Positions 1-30,095 of a stretch of DNA of 64,000 bases are shown here, piece by piece. Positions within the stretch are counted from its first letter, which is position 1, and the number at the start of each line of letters is the position of its first letter. The notes under the pieces were generated by a model that worked only from the letters and a program-made list of their open reading frames with translations, did no database searches and was not told where the DNA came from. The position numbers and the translations under genes were made by a program. Source of the DNA: Sycon ciliatum (taxonomy: Eukaryota > Porifera > Calcarea > Leucosolenida > Sycettidae); contig NC_088649.1 in NCBI RefSeq assembly GCF_964019385.1, forward strand, positions 21,854,435 to 21,918,434, written 5' to 3'.

Positions 1-1
1 T

Positions 2-1212
2 CAAAAATATGGTGCATTCCTTCCCAGCCATGCCATTTGTCGCGAACACCAGCGGAGTGAAACTCCCTCTATCAACTGTATTGATCCTCTCGCCATACTG
101 CCGCCTCTTCTCTCCTTCGTTACGCTCCAATTGACTCGTGACTTTGGAACACGACAGCGGGCTAGCCCTAGGGTGCGTCACCCGGATATCGAAGAAGGCC
201 TCCTGCTGCCGCGTCCAAAAACCACGAGCCCGTATATCAACACGAGCCTCAACGGAGCGATTCGCCGTCACCCCCTGGAGCTGCTCCTCCTGATATGGAA
301 GGAGCTTCGGCTCGACCTCCACGTCTTGAACAACTCCACGCATTACATCTGCACGGAGATCCCGGACCTCATTGTGTCTGGCGGATGGATACCCTCCGCA
401 AGGGCAGGTCATCGCATGGTACACTGTCATTGCCTTGCCGCACACACAATTCGGGGATAGGCCATCCAGCTGCAAGCCGTAACGAATGGCGATAGCATCT
501 CTGAAATCCGAGCGATTCAATACCGTCCCATTGACAACTCCTGGTGATGACGTGAGCCAGGATGAGACTCCTTTGCTGGCACCACTGCAAATGTTTACCA
601 GAAACCGTTGGCTTACAGACAAACTGTCCTTGATGTCGTTGAGAGTCTGTTGTCCTTGACGAACTCTGTTCTTGCGGGTACTCTGCAGGCGCCTGCGACA
701 CTCCGTGACTGCATTGCTGATGAGGCTGCGAGCTCTGTGAGATGGCGCTGTCACAGGAGGTCGTGGCGGCGGCCAATTATCACCATCCTCCTCACCTGCA
801 TCCTCTCCAACATCGTATGATTGCGTGTCGAGAGAAGCCGCCGACGATTCGGCAGGAGGCGATGCAACATGAAGGCTTTGAGACCCATCTAGGCTTTGAG
901 ACCTAGATGATGCTGCAGGCTGTTCCTGTAATTGAGGCACACACAATTCGACGATGGGATGCACCGTGTGCTCGCACTCTATGTGCGCGACCCCGCAAGA
1001 ATCTGAGATCTTGGGGATACCTAACCCACCCATTCGACAAGGCAGTGAAATTAAACATCGCAGCGGGTCATCATCTTGCAAAATCATGTCGGAGACTGCG
1101 GGCAACAATTTCCCGAATGGCCTGATCTAGTTTCGCAAACCGTGTAGCCTCACAGCTGACCGCCCTTAGACAGTATCGCCAACGAGAAATTATGCTGTGG
1201 ACGAGTAGAGTG
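2..1212 (-). pseudogene. C-terminal part of a reverse-transcriptase retroelement (partial, one frameshift)
   Basis: Reading the minus strand from an ATG at 1087 gives 362 codons without a stop, running off the left edge. Upstream (1212 to about 1070) the same protein continues in another frame, so there is one frameshift near 1075. In order I see an RT-thumb-like block (LDQAIREIV, then LPCRMGGLGIP), a low-complexity linker, FRDAIAIRYG, a Cys/His knuckle (CVCGKAMTVYHAMTCPCGG, then ARHNEVRDL), and ARVDIRARGFW followed by AFFDIRVTHP. The last two resemble the acidic core of a PD-(D/E)xK nuclease; that assignment is inference. The next block, GSFTPLVF, ends at the window edge. The upstream RT palm is absent because the coding stretch runs into the (TAC)n array at 1213. 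The same domain order occurs at 41590-42600. The family is common in sponge and cnidarian genomes as I know them; its formal class is uncertain. Confidence 0.72.
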
Positions 1213-22441
<21,229 letters not shown>

Positions 22442-22443
22442 TA

Positions 22444-23454
22444 CTTCCTCCGCGTCATCGAAATTGTCGCAGTTTGACTAGTGACTTGCCACTTGTTACT
22501 GACAACTCCATAAGCTAAACCATTCAAAACTTTTTACACAGTATGATAGTCTGAAGACTAGAGTAACGTTCCAGGACAGTTGGGCTGAGAGTTTTCATGC
22601 AGAGATGAAGTCCTCGTCGTCGCTGATGTCAATGGACGCAAAAATATCGTTCCGAAATATTTCAAGGAAGGTTGAAAGTTGGTCGCGCCTCATCTGAGAC
22701 GCTTTGACTTTCTCCACAGGACAAGAGCTGCTATGCTTGTCGTCTGCTAGCTCTGGATGATTTCTACTTCACCCCCAACGAAGCCTAGTAAGAATAAACG
22801 ATCGTTGCGAGGTCGGTTTATTACCGTCGGCGGAACCACCTCGATCTTGAAATGAACTTTTTTTAGCCGTGGCATGCCCATTTATTTTACCTGTGTGGTC
22901 ACAGCTCATGCACGTAAGTGTACTATCATCCAGCGCGCCCTCTTTTTCAGCATCACTGGTACGGCACCTGCGCATGCATCACTAGCACTTCGTGTAGAGT
23001 CTACACCGTAGAACACGGCTCTTGCAGGTAAAATCATGTACTGAGTGTCTCAGCCAGAGCAACAAATTTTATCGCCGTTGCATGCATTTAGTTTGCTGAC
23101 CCCTCGATGTTTCTCCGAGCCCTGCTACTTGTTCCACGAAGTCATTCTCACCCCAGCTAAGGTAAAACAGTGATGAGGCTCGAGTGAATGGCCATAAGCA
23201 CGAGAAATGTGCAGCCTGCAACGCCTGACTGATCTCAGGGAGTTGAAATTACCATCGCAGCGACAGCAGCGAAGAAATTGCGTCTAGTTCAAAAATTTCA
23301 GATTCCAAGAACAGAAAATAGAACTTTGCCGTCACCCTATGCTGATGACTATCGCCTATGTCCGATTCCTTCCCTCTGATACGAGTGCTGGTGAGTAAAT
23401 ACCCCGTTTTATGTCAAAAGTCAAACTGCGACAATTTCGATGACGCGGAGGAAG
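22444..23454. mobile_element. TIR element D, about 1.0 kb, related ends to A and C
   Basis: Perfect 35-bp inverted repeats begin CTTCCTCCGCGTCATC at 22444 and end at 23454, flanked by TA on both sides (22442-22443, 23455-23456). The TIR lines up with A and C (CTTnnTCCG, CATCGnAATTGTCGC), so these are one superfamily. On minus, two broken frames remain: 22769-22975 with CMSCDHTG, and a tail reading FLEIFRNDIFASID then ISDDEDFISA and a stop (about 22615-22740). The short acidic C terminus recalls the tail in element C. The coding content is decayed and its function is unrecognised. Confidence 0.8.
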
Positions 23455-23483
23455 TAACATTGTGCGAATAGTACAAATACGCG

Positions 23484-23750
23484 ATGAGTTTGCGTTTTTG
23501 CAAGAAACTCATGTCGATCCTCGCGTGGTTCCACGATTTGGGACTCGAAGCCAAGAGAAAAGTTTTGAAAGCGCTCGAGCGAGATACTCGACTTTTCGGC
23601 AATTTGAGAGAGAAAGAGGGTGGCCTGCTGTCTTTCCACTTCAAACTTGCTCGAAGTACTCCTGGCAGTCTGGAGATTGATCTCGCCAGTGATTGTCAGC
23701 CTCTGCTTGGCGTGCTCGCGTGTACAACATTCAAGTTAGACATTTCGTAA
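23484..23750 (+). CDS. Unrecognised 88-aa open frame
   Basis: It starts just downstream of element D. The predicted protein has a helical, charged look (LGLEAKRKVLKALERD, then REKEGGLLSFHFKLA) with no motif I recognise. No intron borders or promoter can be assigned, so it may be an exon fragment or chance. It is listed because its composition is more protein-like than its surroundings. Confidence 0.2.
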   Translation: MSLRFCKKLMSILAWFHDLGLEAKRKVLKALERDTRLFGNLREKEGGLLSFHFKLARSTPGSLEIDLASDCQPLLGVLACTTFKLDIS

Positions 23751-23794
23751 TCGTTCAACGCACAATAGGGTAGATATCACAATTTCAAGCTCAC

Positions 23795-24229
23795 TTGGTC
23801 GGCTGCTGTCTTCTTCTACAATATCCCACATGCCGACTAAGCAATTTACAGCAGGAACCAGCCTTCTACACTCAACAGCAACTAAAGGGCCACACCATTT
23901 TGTCTTCCAAATCAAGAGAAAACAGGCTCCTGACTCGTCGCGCGTATTTAGAAGTTCACGCGCGTATTCTAATGACACTTGGGGAAGACAACGAGAGGAT
24001 AGTCCTCTACCTAGGAAAAAATCGATCTAAGCTGGGAAAAAACCGGGAAGGGCTTCTTGGAGTCGAGTTTGTCAGCGACGACACAAGGAGTATTCCAAAA
24101 CGAAGCCAAAGTCACACGACACAGAACAAATGTTTCTTGAAGGAAAGGCAGTCATGTGAGGTACGAGCGGAAAGCTTGAAACGAGACTCAGATGATCAGC
24201 GTGTTCCCCAGGCTGTCCGGGCTGACTAG
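23795..24229 (+). CDS. Unrecognised 144-aa open frame
   Basis: An open frame with a basic, hydrophilic product (EDNERIVLYLGKNRSK) and no recognised domain. Neighbouring sequence gives no support from splice sites or repeats. It is probably chance or an old element remnant. Confidence 0.15.
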   Translation: MVGCCLLLQYPTCRLSNLQQEPAFYTQQQLKGHTILSSKSRENRLLTRRAYLEVHARILMTLGEDNERIVLYLGKNRSKLGKNREGLLGVEFVSDDTRSIPKRSQSHTTQNKCFLKERQSCEVRAESLKRDSDDQRVPQAVRAD

Positions 24230-26260
24230 TCTCCAAAATCCAGGGGAAACCATGGGCTACTCGTGTTCTGACGATTTAAAAATTCAAATTTTCTTGCCAT
24301 TGAAGCCCAATCGAGACTTTCGGCGGCCATATTGTTAAGTGGCGTGAAATCGCACAAAAGAACAGCCGCGAGACGTACAGTAGGCATCAGTTATAGCGTG
24401 GGTGTTTGAAAAACGACATATGATTCTTATTGCCGATATTTCTTACACACGATAAATCACTTGTGACATATCATATGCACGTGTGACATATCATATGCGC
24501 GCAAGTTTGGCATGTGGACAAGTACACATGATACACACGGAGCAATCAGACTCGCAATCATGCTAGGCGACTCACGGTGGAGCAGCGGATACGAGAGAAG
24601 ACGGAAGAAAGAGTCAGCCTGGACAGAAAAAGTGATTCTCCAATGCTCCCTTGGACATAACTCTCTTTTTGTGTTGAATATTATTGTATTGAGTATGCAC
24701 AGAGCACAGATGTTATTACTACAGGCGATACACTTTGCACTAATCTGGCATATTTTGCTACACAAAATCCATTCTTAGGGCCGATATATTCCACTATGCG
24801 ATAATACTGCTTGTAAGAATAAATATACACATAAAATATGTGTTATGATTGTGAAAAAATGAGTGTTCATTCTTGTAAGCAATATATTCTTGTATACGCC
24901 CACACTATAACCGATACGCACTGTTCCTTTATCACTCTCTACTCCTTTTTCAAGGCACAAAAGTCGACTCTCCACTTTCAAACCAAGAACCAGACATACC
25001 AGTGATCCATTTCAGCTGCTCCACGAGCGCAGGAAATGTGCACCAAGCGGCACAGAGCAGCATCCATTCCAGAAAAAGAGCTAAAATACGAGTGAGACTG
25101 CATGCCTGACTGCATGCCTGAGTACATGAGTACATGCAGAAAATAGTCAATTTCAGCGTTTCTGCTCCAAGCAGCAACTTCCTTCGACTAGCTACAAAGA
25201 TTACACCAACGGATCAAACAACAACCATTTTCTTCATTTTTGGGCAGATGGCTTTCTTGTGCTTGGCGTACCACGCCAAAAATCACAACTCGGAGGAGTA
25301 CAAAAATTACAACTCTCAGATGTCCTCGATTGCTGGCCATGAAAGTTATTGTGAGGTTTTGTGTGAAATTTTAATTTTCGGCTATCGCATTCTGCTCATT
25401 TCTCACTTTTTAGACAGGGTCCATGGCGGTTTGGAAAGCAATTTTATAAATTTTTTGGAGGGGAAGGACCCAGGACTAGACCAAAATAACTTTTTTTAGA
25501 AAGCGGCCATAAATCAGTTTTTATTGCTACATGTAATTAGGGTTGAAACGATCTCACCGGGTAATCGTTAGCTCGCTGGCCAGAAACTTGGCTCGGTAGT
25601 GCAGCAAGCTTGTTTGCGCTAAAGAACATCGTACACCGTACTCCGTACACATGGCAGTACATGTCGAACGGGGATTCGTAGAAAATTTCACAACTCCCTG
25701 GTCGATCGAGAGTCCAGTCCCACGCAAAGTGAAAACCACTTGGTAACAGTGACTGTATACCTGCACCACAATGAGTTGTTTCAGTTGTCGTTGCAGCTAT
25801 GGTGGACTCCACTGATGTCTTGTTTCGCATCTGCTGACCTGTCGCAGGACATGCTTCTGTCAACTCTCCATTTGATTGAAAGTTACGCTCAGTCGTTTGG
25901 AAGTTTTCTCCTGCGATGCAGCGAAGAACACTGCTACTTGCAATCTTTGAAAACGGTCTATTCTTCCCAAGGCTGCTCAACAACGGCGCGGAAAAGACAT
26001 CTCGACACCAAACAGCAGTCCGAAGTGAAGCAGCAGCAACCCCAAATAATAATTTGATAATTTGAACCAGCTGAAAAATATCGAACTTAGAAAAAAATTA
26101 AAAATGTAATGATATTTGCCACATCAATGAAACTCGTTGGCTCGCTCGATAGCTTGCTCGTTAGAGGAACAGATCGCTCGTTTGTTATAGATACGCTCGT
26201 TTCAACACTATTAGTGCAGGGTCCCATTTCGAAAAAGAGTCATATTTTAGAAGTTTCGTG
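24230..26260. other. About 2 kb without a recognised gene
   Basis: AT-rich sequence. A direct repeat GTGACATATCATATGC occurs twice in tandem at about 24462-24497. A minus-strand open frame at 25537-25983 (148 aa) and a plus one at 25134-25499 show no known motif. Nothing else is supported. Confidence 0.45.
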
Positions 26261-26265
26261 TCAAG

Positions 26266-26457
26266 TAGGAGCTCACAAATTTTTTAGAGCTGTTTCTGAC
26301 TAAGTTGTGGCTGCTGAAGACGATAAAAGTATTGGCAAGTCTATACAGTTGTCCGTTTGTTAGATATGGCGATCGTCGGCTGCATAAGGAAATTGTACAT
26401 GGACTCAAACGCAGTCATTCTAGGGTATAGTGGGTTTCTGCATACAGAGTCCGTCAA
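26266..26457. repeat. Left arm of a 3.4-kb-spaced inverted repeat
   Basis: About 190 bp that reappear in inverse orientation at 29483-29685, nearly 90 percent alike by eye. Shared landmarks are GAGCTCAC, TTTTTTAGAGCTGTTTCTGA, GAAGACGATAAAAGTAT and TACAGAGTCCGT. Both arms keep an open frame reading (R/K)PLY.RMT.FE, so the repeat may derive from coding sequence. Confidence 0.7.
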
Positions 26458-26539
26458 GAAGCATTTTGACGTTTGAAGAAAAGCTTGCTCCAGAGTGTTT
26501 TGGAGCCGAATCAGGCGGGCAGACCCTATGTGGAACAGG

Positions 26540-27895
26540 CACGATCTGAGCAAGTGTATGGTGTGCCAGGGTTATAGACCTGACCCGCAGAACAGGCGCT
26601 TGGCAGAGAAATTTACTCAGTGCGCCACATACGAGGCGAAGCGTCAGGCGAAATTACTGCTCAGTCGGCGACACGCATTCTTCACAAAAAATTGCGTTTT
26701 TCCAGTTGTTGGGAGAGTATGCGTGTACTCGAGTCTCATCCTGAGCACGTTTTTTTCTTTCTTTTTTTCAGCTCCAGTAGAGCTGTATTTTTCATTGCAA
26801 AGCCCTCCTCGATTGATGTGTTCGTTGTTCAAACGAAGTGGACATTCAATCATGAAGGCAGAGGACATAGGAGCCTGATTGGAGTTTCTCGTGGCATAGG
26901 ACGGCCACACAGAGACACTTTGGGATTTTCTGAATATAAAATACTGTACGCACGATGCTGAGATCAATTTGTGCGATATCAAATTGTTTGTGATCTACCA
27001 CATCGAGCAGAATGGGATCCAAACACAAGCTTACCGACGGTTAGGCTGCCGACCTGACTGGACAAATGATCCCTGGGTTCACCAGACGCCAGAAGTCGGA
27101 CACCATGTCCTTTGCTGCGACGTCCATCTCCAAAAAGGACTCCATCTTCGTCGTGAAAAGGCTTGAAATACTCATTATTCAACCGAGATTCGCGGTCTCA
27201 CTCTTTCCCAGATCGAATCATTTTTTGTTGTAGCAGTTGCAGGGCAGATCCGTGCCCCTACTTCAACAGAAGATGCCTCCAAAGCATGCCTGGAACAAGC
27301 CATATTGAGGTTTCAAGCCACCCCTCTCAGCACTTTTTTTTTAATAAATTCGAAATTTCAGTGGTGGAAGATATACTATGAAGAGAATTTCTAAAAGTAT
27401 GTTTCGCGGAGCGATCGCTCAACCTACGTCATTCAAACTTTGCAGGATGGTTCAGACGTACATGCTAGGCATGGAACCACAGAAGATGATTATCATAGCT
27501 GACACACAGAGTCACACACACACAGCAGATTCGTGTGCACAGATACTAAATTAGTGGACGTCGTCATCTTCTTCCCGCTGATCTCAAATGTACTATGACG
27601 TGCTATTTCGCCTGACGGTTTAGTCTGCTCGATGCTGCTCGTACACGCAGCCACACTAGAATATTGAACAAACTAACTTGAATCAGGATGGTATAGCGAA
27701 GGAGATCAAGTATCACCGTAGCTGCTTTTCACTGTACGTAAACAAGAAGTCGCTGAAACGTCTTGCTAATGATGCAGTGGATTCTGATCTGGCCCAGAAT
27801 GGCAATGTGGAGGCGCAGGCAATCATGAAGTTGTGTGAATGGATTGAAATTATTGTCCTGACTCAGAGTAACTCCGCAACAGATATGACTGAAGT
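26540..27895 (+). pseudogene. Broken Cys/His coding remnant, cut by a LINE
   Basis: Two pieces read like parts of one protein: LSKCMVCQGYRPDPQNRRL (about 26546-26602) and IAKEIKYHRSCFSLYVNKKS (from about 27696). A CxxC followed far downstream by YHxxCxxxY is an arrangement I know from uncharacterised repeat-associated proteins of cnidarians and sponges. The second piece stops at 27895, exactly where LINE sequence begins. Past the LINE, 29018-29133 reads RTRIDWSFAVKQCLMEHFG to a stop and may be the continuation. The original function is unknown. Confidence 0.35.
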
Positions 27896-29010
27896 GTGGC
27901 CCTAATCAGAAACCCAGATACCATTGCTGCTGCTTGCAATAGCCTCCAAGCATCCATTGACTGCCTGCAGACTTGGGGTGCCCAATGGAAGAAAAATTTC
28001 GAACCATCAAAATCTCAGGCAATACTCCTTGACCGCCACAGACCATCCCTGGATGTCCCACAGCTCACATTTTATGGCATGCAGGTACCTGAGAGCCCTC
28101 AGCTCAAGCTGCTAGGAGTGTTATTTGACAGTAATCTCTCCTTCCGGGCCCACATCCGTTCCCTTGCCGTTAGAGCCAACCAGCGACTCGGCCTGCTCCG
28201 AAAGGCATCTCGGATCCTGGACAGTGCAGGCGCCTAATTGTGAACAAAGGATTTGTGCGGCCTATAATGGAGTACGCCCCTCACGTCTGGGCAAGTGCGG
28301 CACATTGTCACCTCCATCATCTGGACCTGGTGCAGCGTCAAGCCATGAAGGTTATTGGCCCCTCATTGCTCCCCAGCCTGGCCATCCGAAGGCATGTTTC
28401 GGGCTGTGCTACCTGTATAAGCTGCAATGCATACCAGGCCCAGCTCTGCTTACCAACATGGTACCTCCCCCAGCAAGAGTTAACGCTGCACCCGGACGCG
28501 CCGGCAACGCCAGTCCCTCGGTGGCCACTCTTTCCCACTCGCAACTCCTCTGCCAGCCTCCAGTCCAGAGTTCATCCGCCGCTCCTTCCCATACTTTATC
28601 CTGGAGAGCTGGAACACACTGCCTGCCCCAATCCTCGCCGATCGCCCGACTCTCAAAAAATTGTCGCCATTCAAGACCCAGGCCTACCATCACCTCCGCC
28701 AGACCAATTGGCTATGGGCCACTGACGTCCACCAGCACTGAGAATAACCGGTTGTCTCTGTTTTTATCATTTTTTCTCTCTCGCTCTCACTCTTCCTCTC
28801 CTGGGAAGCTCCTCATGCTCATTCTCCCTGATGCGTAGACCAACTGATAAACCCGAGACCACTAGGTCGGGAAGGTTGACCCACCTCATCGGCACGCATG
28901 CCAGGCTCCTCTGTGTTGTCAATGTTTGCTTGTCCAATTTTGTCTACCTCCCCTCTTGTGTTGCTGGCCAGTGCTTTTTAGTAAAAATAAATAACAAAAA
29001 AATAAAAAGG
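27896..29010 (+). pseudogene. 5'-truncated LINE reverse-transcriptase tail with 3' UTR
   Basis: The first frame (27896-28235) shows the post-catalytic RT region: LQTWGAQWKKNFEPSKSQ, then LKLLGVLFDSNLSFRAHI. The next frame (from 28240) has RPIMEYAPHVWAS and LDLVQRQAMKVIG. A third frame gives SFPYFILESWNTLP and ends WLWATDVHQH before a stop near 28740. At least two frameshifts make it dead. The motifs fit CR1/Jockey-like LINEs. A pyrimidine-rich 3' region and an A-rich end with AATAAATAAC (about 28987-29010) follow. The catalytic palm is missing because of 5' truncation. Confidence 0.78.
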
Positions 29011-29017
29011 AAATCGT

Positions 29018-29133
29018 TACAGTCGATTCCTGGACGAACTAGGATTGACTGGTCCTTCGCGGTGAAGCAATGCCTCATGGAACACTTCGGGGACCGGTTG
29101 CAGTTCCATCAGCCGCATGAGACAGACATGTAA
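29018..29133 (+). pseudogene. Possible continuation of the Cys/His coding remnant
   Basis: An open stretch directly after the LINE A-rich tail, ending in a stop at 29133. It has protein-like composition (IDWSFAVKQCLMEHFGDRLQ). The link to 27678-27895 across the LINE is inference. Confidence 0.25.
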
Positions 29134-29482
29134 ATAGTTTGGTTGTCTTTTCACTTGTATTTAATTATGTCGGCTCCGAGTCATTGCTACTGTATTCTAA
29201 TTGCTCCTGCGCTTGAGTACATGACACAGCCAATGTACTTTTCATTTTGTAGCACCTACACGAAATTTGTATCAGGGACTGAGCGCCACATTACACAACT
29301 CGACGTTTTTGACAGCCATGCCACAGACTCGCGTGAAAATCAATTTGATTGTATTTGTACAGCTGCTCGCACTGACCTTGCCAGTCCACCTAAATTTTAC
29401 ATTTTCCTTTTTTCAATGTATTCAGCTGAATGATGTTTTATTGCCACCATGGGAGTCGTACCCTCCCTGACTGCCACGAACT

Positions 29483-29685
29483 GGAGTCTAAAACGGACTC
29501 TGTATACAGAAAACCACTATACTCTAGAATGACTGGGTTCGAGTACATTTACAATTTCCGTATGCAGCGGAAGATCGCTATATCTAACAAATGGAGAACT
29601 GTACAGACTTGCCGATACTTTTATCGTCTTCAGTTGCCACAACTTAATCAGAAACAGCTCTAAAAAATTGGTGAGCTCCTTAAGG
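29483..29685. repeat. Right arm of a 3.4-kb-spaced inverted repeat
   Basis: The inverse partner of 26266-26457. The two arms enclose the Cys/His remnant and the LINE, so they could be ends of one old element, or simply two dispersed copies. Confidence 0.7.
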
Positions 29686-29729
29686 TTACGAGTTTCTAGA
29701 AAATACCACCTTGGACCTTAGACTATAAT

Positions 29730-30083
29730 CAAGAGTGCATAAACAAGAGTATGCAACTGTGATTATGGCCTAGTGCGTGGCGCGCTGCCTTCATTACGTA
29801 ACTTGCCTTCATCACGCTCCGAAAGCATGCATTCAAACTCACAATTTCTCGTACGAGCCCATCCATTTTTGCTCGATTCGTTCCAGTACCTACGCGATCT
29901 CTGAATTATGGCGCGTGAACTCCAGTTCCGTACGAAAGTTCATTTCAAACCAGAGGGAAAGTGCGGTGGTTGATTTTCCGCAGTGCGCGGACTGCAGCTG
30001 AATGATGTAATGAAGGCAGTGCGCCGCGCATCTGGCCCATAGAAAATAGATCACAGTTGCATACTCTTGTTAATGGACTCTTG
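29730..30083 (-). mobile_element. CAAGAGT-family MITE, 354 bp
   Basis: Begins CAAGAGTGCATAAACAAGAG and ends with an inverse copy (ACTCTTGTTAATGGACTCTTG type). Flanks are CTATAAT and GTATAAT, six of seven bases matching. It is an inverted, diverged copy of the MITE at 38160-38515 with the same interior. No coding capacity. Confidence 0.85.
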
Positions 30084-30095
30084 GTATAATCCATA

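Noticed and set aside
25537-25983. 148-codon minus-strand frame as a gene
   Set aside because: No domain, splice signal or repeat support. The length is not exceptional for this composition.
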